NCBI GenBank assembly: GCA_034142505.1
Contig: JAWZDV010000022.1
Coordinates: forward strand, 1 to 64,000
Direction of reading: 5' to 3'
DNA length: 64,000 bases
Origin: Hungatella_A sp034142505
GTDB taxonomy: Bacteria > Bacillota > Clostridia > Lachnospirales > Lachnospiraceae
The translations under genes were made by a program, and so were the position numbers. Shown here piece after piece: positions 8,740-18,398 of the stretch (positions within the stretch are counted from its first letter, which is position 1; every line of letters begins with the position of its first letter). The notes beneath the pieces were generated by a model. That model had not been told where the DNA came from. It was given only the letters and a program-made list of their open reading frames with translations, and made no database searches.

Positions 8740-10818
8740 ATGGGAAAGCGGCAGCAAGGGAGGAAGATGACAACACGGCGGATCATAAAAAGCCTGACCG
8801 GCTTAGGTCTGTGCGCAGCCCTGACATTGGCCTTTTTCTCAGGAACTGCGGTAACGGCTTACGGCGGTACCAAGAAATCTTTCCTGGTGGCGCAGGCCCG
8901 GTCCATGGCGCTGGCGGGCAGTTCCGCCTATAAAAAGAAGTACAACGAGATTCTGCTGAAACAGATAAAATACCGGGACGCTGTGAGAAGCGCGAAGGAG
9001 AAAAGGCGGAACTTAACGACCTTTCGATGGACGCCGCTGCTCAAATTTCATTTCCCGGAAAAGCTGAATCTGGCGGAGGAGATGGAGTTTGTGTTTAAAC
9101 CGGCTCAGATCCAGATGGAAATTAAAAATCTGGAGCATGAACTGGCGGATATGAAATTTGGAATTATGGAGAAGATTGACAAGACTTACTCGGACTGTTA
9201 TGTGGATCAGGAGAAGATCCGGTTTACGGAAGAGGCGATGGAGTCGGCCCAGGCGGAACTTAAGAAAAACCGGTACCGGCTTTCCCTGGGCCAGGCCACA
9301 CAGAGTGATATTGATAAGATGGAGAAAGCCATCAGCGCCCGCTCATCGGAGCTGTCGCTGCTAAAGCGGACGTTTGAGACGGACAAGTCAAAGCTGTCGG
9401 ATATAGTGGGAATGGATGTGACAAACGGCTATACGTTTCAGAATCCGTTTCAGACGGCGGATATTCCAAGGGAGAAGCTGGATGAGATCACCCGGTATAC
9501 ACTTTCCATGGACCAGAGTTATTTTGTGGCAAAGGCGGAGGCGACGCTCAACAGGGAAAATTTGGAGACGGCGGAGCGGCTGATGCGGTCCCAGTACGGC
9601 GGTAAGATGAATGGAATCTCCCCCTATGTCACATTGGCGAAGCAGGGAAAAGAGGTGGATACGGCGGCGTTTCAGATGGCTTATGACGGGATGCTGGACT
9701 GGGTGGACCAGCCCTGGCAGGGTAAAAAGAGAATTTTGTTTATCAAATTCCCGAGAGAATGGTTTAAGGGACAGATCAGCGGCATCCGATATGTGGAGGA
9801 TGAACCGTATGCGCTCTTTAATGCCTGTCTGGATTATATCTCGGCCTACAAGGAATGCTCGGATATTGAGAAGGAGATACGGTCGGAGGTGTCCGGCAGC
9901 TTTGAAGCGATTGTGACGGCGAAAACAGCTTATGAGGACTTGGCGGAACATGGAATGGAGCAGAGACGGGATCTTGACCGGCTGCTTGTGCTGAATAAGC
10001 AGGGGAAAGCGGATTATGAAGAGGTTTCGGACAAGAGGGCCGACTATCAGGAAACGCAGATGGAGACACTGGGAGCCCTGAAGGATTACAATGATTTGCT
10101 GTATTCCTACGACCGCCTGACCTGCGGAGCGATAACCAGTTACTTAAAGGGACAGGACCTTGGCATGGATGCGTCAGGCTCCGGGAACAGTCTGGTGGGG
10201 GTGGACGAGGAGGATTATCCCTATTATTATATGGAATCACGCATTCAGGATATGAAATTTGTGTTTGGAGTCCATTTCCCGGAGGATTTTGAACCGGAGA
10301 TTACGGACTATGAACTGTGGTATGGGGATATGCAGATCGGGGAGAGGACCCCGGTGGAAAAGCAGATCAGCCATCTGGCGGTGGCCGCCAAGAACGACGA
10401 GAGCCGTTTTACGGTAAGGCTCTATGGGAATGGAAAATTTGTGGAGCAGTGTGACATTGATGCGGAGGTGCTGCGGGACCGGTTGAATATGAAGACTGCG
10501 GTGGAGCCGGAGAAAGAGACCGAGAAGGTGGTGGGCAGTTATAAGATTGCTTTGAATTCGGACCTGGGGCTGGCAACAATCACTCTGAATTTGAATCAGG
10601 GGGAGGGACTTCGGTATTACGGACTGACCGACGAACATGGGAATTTCCTGTATTCGGAGGAGCCGGTGGAGAGTGGGGATGGATTTATCTATCTGTCTGT
10701 GCTGGCACAGGATTTGAAGAAGCTGCGGGTCGTGTTTTATGATGAAGGAAAAGAGAAGGCCGCCGAAGGGTATTTGGATACGGCGAAAAAGCAGGTAATT
10801 GCAAAGCTGAAAGAGTAA
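8740..10818 (+). CDS. Exported TolC-like coiled-coil protein
   Basis: The 692-aa product has a signal peptide (about residues 15-45, cut near TAVTAYGG). It then has long amphipathic helices with the spacing of TolC-family outer-membrane factors: NRYRLSLGQATQSDIDKMEK followed by SKLSDIVGMD is the typical TolC helix pair, and a second set occurs near residues 390-450. The C-terminal third is beta-rich and unrecognised. Proteins of this kind occur in some Clostridia that lack an outer membrane, where their role is unclear. Here it may form a periplasm-like or wall-spanning channel or strut for the CIS. The ATG at 8740 follows GAGGTGG; the upstream in-frame starts lie inside the MORN gene. Confidence 0.62.
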   Translation: MGKRQQGRKMTTRRIIKSLTGLGLCAALTLAFFSGTAVTAYGGTKKSFLVAQARSMALAGSSAYKKKYNEILLKQIKYRDAVRSAKEKRRNLTTFRWTPLLKFHFPEKLNLAEEMEFVFKPAQIQMEIKNLEHELADMKFGIMEKIDKTYSDCYVDQEKIRFTEEAMESAQAELKKNRYRLSLGQATQSDIDKMEKAISARSSELSLLKRTFETDKSKLSDIVGMDVTNGYTFQNPFQTADIPREKLDEITRYTLSMDQSYFVAKAEATLNRENLETAERLMRSQYGGKMNGISPYVTLAKQGKEVDTAAFQMAYDGMLDWVDQPWQGKKRILFIKFPREWFKGQISGIRYVEDEPYALFNACLDYISAYKECSDIEKEIRSEVSGSFEAIVTAKTAYEDLAEHGMEQRRDLDRLLVLNKQGKADYEEVSDKRADYQETQMETLGALKDYNDLLYSYDRLTCGAITSYLKGQDLGMDASGSGNSLVGVDEEDYPYYYMESRIQDMKFVFGVHFPEDFEPEITDYELWYGDMQIGERTPVEKQISHLAVAAKNDESRFTVRLYGNGKFVEQCDIDAEVLRDRLNMKTAVEPEKETEKVVGSYKIALNSDLGLATITLNLNQGEGLRYYGLTDEHGNFLYSEEPVESGDGFIYLSVLAQDLKKLRVVFYDEGKEKAAEGYLDTAKKQVIAKLKE

Positions 10819-10831
10819 GGAGGGATGTTTC

Positions 10832-13800
10832 TTGAGAGGAAGACGAGCCAGAAGGATCATGACGGCGGCGGCCGTGACGGGAATATCCCTTTGTCTTTAT
10901 TTGTCGGGGGCGGCGGCAGCGCTTTGGAGCTCCGACCAGGCGGTCCATGTAAATGGAAATGAAATTGAAAATTCGACTCTGGTCATCGGCACGCATCTGA
11001 TTCACTTGAGTGCGTTGACGGAGGAATTATATGATATCGCGTTAAAATCCGCGGAGGACTCCATGCAGAATCAGATTTATTATAAATCGGAACTGGCGGG
11101 AGGAACCTGGTTTGACATTACTTCGGCGTCGGGGCTGGAGGATATCTCCACAGCGGGATCACCGGTGGCGGTGGAAGAGATTGAGGGACTGTTTTTTGAA
11201 TATCACACGAAGTCGGACGGAGTCACCTATGATTTGCGGACGGAGAAACCGGTCAATATTTTTGATATCCGGGACCCTTACAATTTGGAGGCGATGGAGG
11301 AACTGCAGCCGGCGAAGTTACAGTATGATATGCTGGAGGAAAAAGAGGAGCTGGGCGATAAGGACCAGTGGTGCAAGGACCGCCTGACGGATTTCTTTAA
11401 GACGGATACGGTGGAGGAATCGGTCACGGTTGTGAATGAGGAAACCGGGGAAAGCACCGTGTATGCGGGGGCGGATACAAAGGAACTGGACCAGGCTCTG
11501 GAGAAGCTGCAGAACTATCTGAATGTGCTGAATCAATATGATGCCGGCAGCAGTGAGAAGGACGAGGTAAGCGCGGTGATGGCCAGTGTGGACGCGTCGC
11601 GGAGGCTGATTGTCTATGAGATTGTGTATGATTTGACGTATCAGCTGATGGAGACCTACACCGGGACAAACGGGAAACTGCCGGAGGAATATCAGGTGGA
11701 TGCAGAACTGACGGACGCGGTCAATGAATCTCTTGGGAATTTGAACGATGCCATAATTGAAACGGAAGGAAAGGTGAGAACGGAAGGAAATACGGTGCTT
11801 TCCATGGAGATTTACCGCTGGAGCAATCAGCTGGTGGAAGACGCCAAGGCGGATAACATGGCGGCTTGCGATACGGACGTGGAGAAGCTGCTGGCGCTTA
11901 AAAATATTACGGATGGGACCATCGAAAAGCAGCAGGTGGAATTGAATTTGCTGGAGGAAAGTCTGCTGGCATCGGCAGCCGGTCGGTACTTAAGCGGGCT
12001 TGGCGGCGGGGAGAATTCGGAGTATTTGACGGCCAAGGCGGGAAATGCAGCTGGTGTGATGCTGGATTCGATTGCGGAGAATTATGGAAATCAGGTGAAT
12101 ACATTTCGGAATGAATTGGAGTTTCTGGTGGATGCGAAGTGCATGAGACTTGGCAATACCGAAGCCCAGGAATATATCAAAACGTGTATTGAGGAGGCTT
12201 CCGGGTATTACGGTGGAATTCCTTCGGATGGATTCTACGGAAATTGTAAGCTGTCACTGGATGGGTATATCAAGTGGCTGAATGAGAAACTGAGCAGTCT
12301 GGTGCAGGGCGGAGGCGGCACGGAGACAGATTCTTTGAAGGCAGAGAAGGAAGAACTGCAGGAGCAGTATATGGCGGCGCTGGATAACAATAATCTGGAG
12401 AAGGCGCTGGAGCTGGAAAAGAAGATTGATGAGGCAGATGGGAAGATCAAGGCGCTTGATTCTGCCCAGGCGGCGGAGTATGCAGGTTTGGAGACGGAGA
12501 TTGACGCGCTGAAGGAGAAACTGGAAGCCGCCGTGGCAAATGGCGGTCAGGGACAGGAGGCGCTGGCGAAGGAGCTTGCAGGGAAGCAGGCCCAGGCGGC
12601 GGAACTTAAGAGCCGGATGTCGGGAGAGAGCGCCGGAACCCAGGCAGTGAAGATCAAGCAGGAGGCCGTGAGTGCGGTAACAAAAAACCCCGGGGCGGCG
12701 GAACTTTCGCAGGTAGAAGGCGGGATTGACGCGCTGGGGGCAATGCTGGATTCCGATTATAAAGCGGTGTTTCCGCAGCTGACCCAGGTTTACAGTCAGA
12801 TGACGCGGGAGCGGGATTTGAATGGGAGCGGGTCTTATGATAGACTGATTGAGAAGACGGAGGAGTTGATTTTAAATAATAAGGCGGCCTTTGACGCCGC
12901 AATGGCGGATCAGGTCACGTCTGATGAGATGATGGCGGCTGCGGAGGAGTTTTTCGGGACAGGGGAGGATGGCTGGTCGGAGGAGCAGAGTGTAGTATTT
13001 ATGGCGGCTGGAGAGATGTATCTGGAGAATGCTCTGGGAATGGGCGGCGGCAGTGGGAATCAGAGTGGAGATGGAAGTGGAAACGGCAGCTTAGGCGGAG
13101 CGGCTGGGGATGAGAACGGTGGACAAAGTGGAGATAAAAGTGGGAGTATTGAAGATGATGAAACGGAAAGTGGGGACAAAAAGGATAATAAAGATGGAAA
13201 TAATATAGAAAGTGGAGACAATGGAGATACAGGAAGCGGAACAGACGGCCAGAGTGGAGATGGAAATGGAACGGATGGTCAAAGCGGAGCGGGAGCCGGA
13301 AGTGAAGGGGAAGGCCAGAGTGGAGACGGAAGCGGAACAGGCGGTCAGAGCGGAACTGGAAATGGAACGGGTGGTGGTCAAAGCGGGGCGGAAGACCAGA
13401 GTGGAAATGGCAGTGGTACCGGTCAAAACGGAACCGCAGGCTCCGGCAGTATCGGAATCAGCAGCGCAGCACTGACGGGAGAATTAAAGGAAATCGCCTC
13501 CATGCTGGATGCAAAGGCAGTCGACGAATATTTAAGTGGGAACGCCCTTGTCTATCTCAAGTTGTCGGACCCGGCTGCAAAATATATCCCGGTCCCGGTT
13601 TTAGGCAATTATCTGAATATGCGTTACCTTTGGAATAAGCCCAAGAACCAGGCAACGCTGGCTTTGGGCAGCCGGTATTATGAATTCACCCTGTTTTCCA
13701 ACCAGGTGAAAACCGGGAAAAGCGAGGCGGAAGAAATCACCATTGTCAATGCTCCGAAAATCAAGACTGTTTTATACATCCCGGAAGATTTTACTTCCAG

Positions 13801-13918
13801 GGAGTTTGGCTGCAGTGCCGTGTATCTGCCGGGCAGCGATTACGCGGTTCTTTGCCCGGATGAGCTGAAACCGCAGGTGGAAGAGCTGTTCGGAATCATG
13901 ATGGAAGGGGGCGGATGA
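10832..13918 (+). CDS. Large secreted protein, coiled coil plus Gly/Ser linker
   Basis: The 1028-aa product starts at TTG 10832 behind AAGGAGGG and has a signal peptide ending near GAAAALWSS. The first 500 residues are helical and unrecognised. Residues 500-600 form a Lys/Glu-rich coiled coil, residues 735-875 a low-complexity Gly/Ser/Asp/Gln linker, and the last 150 residues contain YIPVPVLGNYLNMRYLW and a beta-rich tail. That tail resembles the stalk domain found in copper amine oxidase N-terminal-like proteins of Firmicutes. The layout suits a surface or wall-spanning protein. It closes the envelope part of the operon, one base before the first structural CIS gene, so a role in anchoring the particle is inferred. 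Confidence 0.5.
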   Translation: MRGRRARRIMTAAAVTGISLCLYLSGAAAALWSSDQAVHVNGNEIENSTLVIGTHLIHLSALTEELYDIALKSAEDSMQNQIYYKSELAGGTWFDITSASGLEDISTAGSPVAVEEIEGLFFEYHTKSDGVTYDLRTEKPVNIFDIRDPYNLEAMEELQPAKLQYDMLEEKEELGDKDQWCKDRLTDFFKTDTVEESVTVVNEETGESTVYAGADTKELDQALEKLQNYLNVLNQYDAGSSEKDEVSAVMASVDASRRLIVYEIVYDLTYQLMETYTGTNGKLPEEYQVDAELTDAVNESLGNLNDAIIETEGKVRTEGNTVLSMEIYRWSNQLVEDAKADNMAACDTDVEKLLALKNITDGTIEKQQVELNLLEESLLASAAGRYLSGLGGGENSEYLTAKAGNAAGVMLDSIAENYGNQVNTFRNELEFLVDAKCMRLGNTEAQEYIKTCIEEASGYYGGIPSDGFYGNCKLSLDGYIKWLNEKLSSLVQGGGGTETDSLKAEKEELQEQYMAALDNNNLEKALELEKKIDEADGKIKALDSAQAAEYAGLETEIDALKEKLEAAVANGGQGQEALAKELAGKQAQAAELKSRMSGESAGTQAVKIKQEAVSAVTKNPGAAELSQVEGGIDALGAMLDSDYKAVFPQLTQVYSQMTRERDLNGSGSYDRLIEKTEELILNNKAAFDAAMADQVTSDEMMAAAEEFFGTGEDGWSEEQSVVFMAAGEMYLENALGMGGGSGNQSGDGSGNGSLGGAAGDENGGQSGDKSGSIEDDETESGDKKDNKDGNNIESGDNGDTGSGTDGQSGDGNGTDGQSGAGAGSEGEGQSGDGSGTGGQSGTGNGTGGGQSGAEDQSGNGSGTGQNGTAGSGSIGISSAALTGELKEIASMLDAKAVDEYLSGNALVYLKLSDPAAKYIPVPVLGNYLNMRYLWNKPKNQATLALGSRYYEFTLFSNQVKTGKSEAEEITIVNAPKIKTVLYIPEDFTSREFGCSAVYLPGSDYAVLCPDELKPQVEELFGIMMEGGG

Positions 13919-13919
13919 T

Positions 13920-14516
13920 ATGGCGGATTACACCATTATAGCGGATATCAGCACTCATATATTACAGCATTTGAGAGAGGAAATGTGTCCGTCACTCATC
14001 AATTCCCCCAGCGGACTGGAGATCACTTCACCGGCGGAGCAGAACCGGGACTGCATTCTGGGGCTGTATCTCTATGATATTCAGGAGGAGGGAGAGATTG
14101 CCTCCCCGCCTATGAGGCGGTCGGGTCAGACCATGATGAGACGGATATCGAAACCCTATTCTCTCCATTATATGATATTTGTAAACAGCTCGGCCCAGTC
14201 GGCAATGAAGAATTCGGACATGCTGAAAGTGATCGGGCGCGCGGCCCAGGTGGTCAACGATATGGAGTCCATACTGCCGGCAGATTTACAGCCCTGGCTG
14301 GAGCGGGAGGACCCGCCGGTTTCGCTGTTTCCCTCCAGATTGAAGATGGAGGATAAGGTGCGGGTCTGGCAGGCGGTGGACAAGCCTTACGGGCTGGGTT
14401 TATTTTACAAGGCGGCCCCGGTCTTTTTGTCAAGCAAAATTGCTGTGGAGGTACCGAGAGTGCGGGAGGCCAGTTTTTCACTGCTTCCTCCGGGGGAAAG
14501 GGGGAGTGGCTTGTGA
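13920..14516 (+). CDS. DUF4255 cap/terminator protein, Pvc16/Afp16-like
   Basis: The 198-aa product matches the DUF4255 pattern: ADYTIIADISTHILQHLRE at the start, LGLYLYDIQEE, and a central HYMIFVNSS. In PVC and Afp particles the corresponding protein caps the end of the tube and sheath and fixes particle length. It is the first recognisable structural gene in the operon. Its stop overlaps the GTG of the next gene by 4 bp. Confidence 0.85.
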   Translation: MADYTIIADISTHILQHLREEMCPSLINSPSGLEITSPAEQNRDCILGLYLYDIQEEGEIASPPMRRSGQTMMRRISKPYSLHYMIFVNSSAQSAMKNSDMLKVIGRAAQVVNDMESILPADLQPWLEREDPPVSLFPSRLKMEDKVRVWQAVDKPYGLGLFYKAAPVFLSSKIAVEVPRVREASFSLLPPGERGSGL

Positions 14517-15289
14517 TAACTGGATGTACGGTCTGTCATAAACTGGACTTTGTGGTTTATCTTCAGGATTCGGTCACGGGAGAACTGATTCAGACATCCC
14601 AGGTGGAGTTTTTCTGTGGCGGGAATCAGCAGCCGGCGGTCCGCAAGGAGGCCGGGATTTATGCATTTCTCAATATGGGAGCCGGTGAAGCTGATATGAC
14701 TGTGAGAGCGGACGGATATTGGGAACAGCGCTTCCAGGTGGTGCCGGAGACATATTCAAAGAGAGAGGGAGCCCAAGCGGTGCCGATTTTATGGATTTCC
14801 ATGGTGCCCGGAGTCTCCTGCCCGCAGAAGCGCCAGTTACATATAGTTTCAGGAAAACTCGTGGGAATTGATTCCATCTGTGGATTCCCATGCTCAGGAT
14901 GGCAGATGAGAATCCGGGGATTTGAGAAAAAGACAGCGGTGGTGAAACTGTTTAACCCTCACGGCCGTTATCTGTATCCGGTGGATTACGGAATTATGGA
15001 CCAGGAGAAAAAGACGTTTGAACAGATTACCGTCAGGGAACAGATTGCCGCGGAAGAAATCAGGATTTTAAGTCCGTACCCATCGAAATTTACCGTCAAC
15101 AGTCCCGTAGATCGTATTGTTAAGGGGGTTGTGGAACAGAGGGCGTATTATCTGCCCCTTCGGCCGGATGTGGACTCTTATCTGATCCGGTGGACGGTGC
15201 GGGACCGGACTTATTACAGAGAATTAAACATGCGGGGGGATGCCTGGAAGTCCCTGGATGGGAAAGGAGGTATCCCATGGGATAAATGA
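14513..15289 (+). CDS. CIS operon protein with carboxypeptidase-regulatory-like domain
   Basis: The 258-aa product starts at GTG 14513, overlapping the DUF4255 stop (GTGA). The N-terminal half (VVYLQDSVTGELIQTSQVEF, then LNMGAGEADMTVRADGYWE) has the pattern of a carboxypeptidase-regulatory-like or PEGA beta-sandwich, used elsewhere for binding or as an extender. The C-terminal half is unrecognised. Its place between cap and PAAR-like genes suggests a small structural or decoration protein. No enzyme motif is visible. Confidence 0.5.
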   Translation: MITGCTVCHKLDFVVYLQDSVTGELIQTSQVEFFCGGNQQPAVRKEAGIYAFLNMGAGEADMTVRADGYWEQRFQVVPETYSKREGAQAVPILWISMVPGVSCPQKRQLHIVSGKLVGIDSICGFPCSGWQMRIRGFEKKTAVVKLFNPHGRYLYPVDYGIMDQEKKTFEQITVREQIAAEEIRILSPYPSKFTVNSPVDRIVKGVVEQRAYYLPLRPDVDSYLIRWTVRDRTYYRELNMRGDAWKSLDGKGGIPWDK

Positions 15290-15312
15290 TACCGGCAGAG
15301 AGGAGAGAAGAG

Positions 15313-15696
15313 ATGGGATTGATGGTAGTAACAGGAGCAATGACCGTATGTACCATGGGAATGGCTCCGGGAACACTTACGGCGTCTGTCCAGTCGGTCT
15401 GTCTGGCTGGTGGAAAGCCGGTTGCGGTGGTGGGCGATATGGCACCTATGGCCAGTGTAGGGGCCTGTGGAATGTGCACCTCCATGATGAATCCGACAGT
15501 GTCCGCGGCGACGGCAGCCGCGCTGGGGGTGCTGACCCCGCAGCCCTGCGTTCCGGCTCCTGCGGGACCCTGGAAGCCGGGCGGTGCGGTGATCATTGCA
15601 GGCGCGCCGTGTTTGAGCTCAGATTCGGTTTTAAACTGTGCCTATGGAGGGGTGATCTCCATCACCAACCCAGGACAGACACAGGTAATGCTTTAA
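15313..15696 (+). CDS. DUF4280 PAAR-like spike-tip protein
   Basis: The 127-aa product is rich in Gly, Ala, Cys and Met and fits DUF4280, a PAAR-like family: GAMTVCTMGMAPGTL, VVGDMAPMASVGACGMC, GGAVIIAGAPCL. PAAR proteins cap the spike and often hold a metal ion; the several Cys here could do this. The ATG at 15313 follows GAGAGGAGAGAAG; an ATG at 15286 lies in frame but has poorer spacing. It sits directly before the sheath gene. Confidence 0.85.
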   Translation: MGLMVVTGAMTVCTMGMAPGTLTASVQSVCLAGGKPVAVVGDMAPMASVGACGMCTSMMNPTVSAATAAALGVLTPQPCVPAPAGPWKPGGAVIIAGAPCLSSDSVLNCAYGGVISITNPGQTQVML

Positions 15697-15720
15697 CTAT
15701 AAGAGAGGAGATTACAGGAA

Positions 15721-17418
15721 ATGGCAGAGTATTTATCACCGGGAGTTTATGTGGAGGAGTATGACAATTCTCCGAGAACGATTGAGAGTGCGGGGACCAG
15801 CACCGCGGGATTTGTGGGAATGGCGGTGAAAGGGCCGGCCATCGGCGCCCCCAGTCTGGTTACGGGATTCGCCAGTTTTCAGAAGCAGTTTGGCGGATTT
15901 CTGAGTGAATATACCCATGGGGAATACCGGTATCTGGCCTATGCGGTGGAGCAGTTTTTCGCCAACGGCGGCACCCGCTGCTTTGTGGCCCGGGTGGTTC
16001 CTGAGGACGCGGCAGCCGCGGAGAAATCCCTTGGGATACTGGACGTGCGGGCCGCGGATGAGGGACGCTGGGGCAACCGGGTACAGTTGGGTTTTTCCAC
16101 CAACAGAAAAAAGAAAATTCAACTTCTGGAGAAACTTGGGGAGAGGAACTACCGCGCCAAAGCTATTGTGGGATTCCGGGAGGGGGATCTGGTGGAGTTT
16201 GCCGGACAGGTTAACCGGATTGAGACGATTCAGGAATATGAGATCTCGTTTGAGGAGGAATTCCTGGAAAATCCGGTGGACACGGATCTGGTGCCCTCCC
16301 GCGTGATCACCTGCGCGGAGATTGATCTGACCGTGCGCTACGAGGACGCGGTGGAAAACTATGTGGGAATGACGTTGAACCAGACTTCCCCCAACTACAT
16401 AGAGAAACGGCTGGGCGGCAGTGAACTGATCAAAGTGATTGTGAGAGCGGCTGAGAAGATCGAGGGACCGGTGGAGTCCATCTTGGGAGAGGGAATCGGA
16501 GAAGGCAGCGTGATGCTGGAAGGCGGAAGTGACGGAAGTTTAAGCAAGGTCACGGCGGGAACCTTTATCGGAAATGACGGCGGACCGGGAAAACGGACGG
16601 GAATCCAGGCATTTATGGAAAATAACATTGTCAGCATGATGGCGGTGCCGGGTATCACCACCCCGGAGGTGGAGGTCTCTCTCGTGGGCCACTGTGAAAA
16701 CAGGAAGGACCGGGTGGCAGTGCTCGATATGCCGAAGGAAATGAGCAAGGTAAAGGACTTAATCGACTTTCGAAGTATGTTTGACAGCACCTATGCGGCG
16801 ATGTACCACCCGTGGATTCAGGTGTTCGACCAGGCGGCCAGAAAGCCGGGGCTGGTTCCGCCGTCAGGGGCCGTGATGGGCGTTTACTCCAGGACGGATA
16901 TTAACCGGGGAGTCCATAAGGCGCCGGCTAATGAGACGGTGAACTGTACGGGGCTGGCGGTCAATTATACTACCGCGGAGCAGGATCTTTTGAACCCGGA
17001 GGGAGTCAATTTGATCCGGGCGCTTCCGGGACAGGGAATCCGGATCTGGGGAGCCAGGACGGCAAGCAGCAACAGTTCCTTTAAATATATTAACGTGCGC
17101 CGCCTGTTTATCTTTGTAGAACAGAGTATTAAGGCCAGTACCAACTGGGTGGTATTTGAACCGAATGACGTCAATCTGTGGGGACGTGTGCGGATGACGA
17201 TATCGGCGTTTTTGGAGAATCTGTGGCGGAGCGGTATGCTGACGGGTGGTTCTCCGGCGGAAGCATTTTTTGTAGATATCGGAACTTCTACTATGACCAA
17301 TGATGACATTATGGCGGGGCGGTTGATCTGTAATATTGGTATCGCGCCGTCGAGACCGGCAGAGTTTGTGATCTTCCGTATCACCCAGCACACAGCGGAA
17401 GCTGGTGGCGGGGAGTAA
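15721..17418 (+). CDS. Contractile sheath protein
   Basis: The 565-aa product begins MAEYLSPGVYVEEYDNSPRT, the classic start of phage and CIS sheath proteins, and has the usual FFANGGTRCFVARVV stretch near residue 80. The C-terminal half (VNIRVRRLFIFVEQSIK-like region, then FEPNDVNLWGRVRMTI) is the conserved sheath core that builds the contractile helix. The length is normal for one-gene sheaths. Only one sheath gene is present, whereas Afp and PVC clusters carry three. The start is ATG 15721 behind AAGAGAGGAG. Confidence 0.96.
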   Translation: MAEYLSPGVYVEEYDNSPRTIESAGTSTAGFVGMAVKGPAIGAPSLVTGFASFQKQFGGFLSEYTHGEYRYLAYAVEQFFANGGTRCFVARVVPEDAAAAEKSLGILDVRAADEGRWGNRVQLGFSTNRKKKIQLLEKLGERNYRAKAIVGFREGDLVEFAGQVNRIETIQEYEISFEEEFLENPVDTDLVPSRVITCAEIDLTVRYEDAVENYVGMTLNQTSPNYIEKRLGGSELIKVIVRAAEKIEGPVESILGEGIGEGSVMLEGGSDGSLSKVTAGTFIGNDGGPGKRTGIQAFMENNIVSMMAVPGITTPEVEVSLVGHCENRKDRVAVLDMPKEMSKVKDLIDFRSMFDSTYAAMYHPWIQVFDQAARKPGLVPPSGAVMGVYSRTDINRGVHKAPANETVNCTGLAVNYTTAEQDLLNPEGVNLIRALPGQGIRIWGARTASSNSSFKYINVRRLFIFVEQSIKASTNWVVFEPNDVNLWGRVRMTISAFLENLWRSGMLTGGSPAEAFFVDIGTSTMTNDDIMAGRLICNIGIAPSRPAEFVIFRITQHTAEAGGGE

Positions 17419-17461
17419 AGAATTGTTGATAAAGAATAGATGATAAAGGAGCGAATCAATT

Positions 17462-17974
17462 ATGGCAGCAGGAGCAGGCGATGCGTATAAGAATGGCCAG
17501 GAGAGCGCGTATCCGTTAACAAAGATGAATTTCTTCGTCAGTGTATCTGGCGTGGACGGGACGGCGGCATTTACAGAAGTGACGGGCGTGGAGGCCAGTG
17601 TGGATGTGATAGAATTCCGGCAGGGGAATTCGGGAAGTTTATCACCGGTTAAGATACCGGGGCTGGTAAAACATGGAAATGTGACTTTGAAGATGGGCTA
17701 TACCAAGGATGAAAAATTCAAGGAATGGGTGTTGGAATGTGTCAGCGAGCGCAGGAAAGCGATTCCAAGGCAGACAGTTAATATTGAGATGATCGACATA
17801 AACGAGGGCGCGCCCAGCGCCATTCAGAAGGCGACCATGGGAAGCAACCGCATCTGGCAGCTGACCAATGCATGGGTGACAAAGTATACGGCCCCGGATC
17901 TCAATTCCACCCAGAGTGAGGTGGCAATTGAGTCTGTGGAATTGGCGTATGAAGAGTTGATTATTCCAAACTAA
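17462..17974 (+). CDS. Inner tube protein 1 (gp19/Hcp-like)
   Basis: The 170-aa product fits the T4 gp19-like tube family: KMNFFVSVSGVDGTAAFTEV at the N terminus, the GVEASVDVIEFRQG strand, KIPGLVKHGNVTLKMGYTKD, and a C-terminal SVELAYEELII. It stacks into the hexameric tube inside the sheath. It lies 43 bp after the sheath gene with a GGAGCGAATCAATT-type ribosome region. A second tube gene follows two genes later. Confidence 0.93.
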   Translation: MAAGAGDAYKNGQESAYPLTKMNFFVSVSGVDGTAAFTEVTGVEASVDVIEFRQGNSGSLSPVKIPGLVKHGNVTLKMGYTKDEKFKEWVLECVSERRKAIPRQTVNIEMIDINEGAPSAIQKATMGSNRIWQLTNAWVTKYTAPDLNSTQSEVAIESVELAYEELIIPN

Positions 17975-18025
17975 ACATCGGATGTCTGAACCGAAATAAC
18001 AGGGAGAAGCGAAAGGGGATAGGAC

Positions 18026-18388
18026 ATGACAACTGTCTATGATTTTGAATTGCCGAAAGGATATGTTGACAGCGCGGGGGAGGTGCACAGGCGCGGGAAA
18101 ATGCGGCTGGCCACGGCGGGAGATGAGATCAGCGCCACAAAGGACCCGCGGGTTTTGGGAAATCCGTCCTATCTGACGGTAGTGATTCTCGCCAGAGTGA
18201 TTGTGGAACTGGAGGGAATGGAGGTAATTGCGCCTACCACCATCGAAAAGCTGTTTACGGCGGACTTGGCATTTCTGCAGGATATGTACCAGCGGATCAA
18301 TGACGTGGAACCGCCGGTGATGCAGGTGGTCTGCCCGTCCTGCGGCTGTGTCCATGAGGTTCCGGTAAATTTTACAAGAGAGGGATAA
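18026..18388 (+). CDS. Tail-assembly chaperone-like protein with CxxC motif
   Basis: The 120-aa product lies between the two tube genes, where contractile tails carry the assembly chaperone. It is mostly helical, starts TTVYDFELPKGYVDSAGEVH, and ends with a zinc-ribbon-like CPSCGC near residue 108. Four residues before its stop is the heptamer A AAT TTT, and the -1 frame beyond encodes a DUF6760 protein, so a longer fused product of about 188 aa is likely made by frameshifting, as for lambda gpG/gpGT. The start is ATG 18026. Confidence 0.75.
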   Translation: MTTVYDFELPKGYVDSAGEVHRRGKMRLATAGDEISATKDPRVLGNPSYLTVVILARVIVELEGMEVIAPTTIEKLFTADLAFLQDMYQRINDVEPPVMQVVCPSCGCVHEVPVNFTREG

Positions 18389-18398
18389 GGCTTTATCC
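18367..18398 (+). promoter_or_regulatory. Putative programmed -1 frameshift signal
   Basis: The heptamer AAATTTT (18367-18373) is read in zero frame as GTA AAT TTT, which fits X XXY YYZ. After a 9-nt spacer comes a 6-bp hairpin (GGATAA 18383-18388, loop GGCT, TTATCC 18393-18398). A GAGG at 18356-18359 lies about 8 nt upstream and could act as an internal Shine-Dalgarno stimulator, as in dnaX. The -1 frame is open from 18358 to 18591. Confidence 0.7.

Noticed and set aside
13212..13475. Alternative frame in the Gly/Ser linker
   Set aside because: It is a by-product of the low-complexity repeats, without ribosome site or recognisable product.
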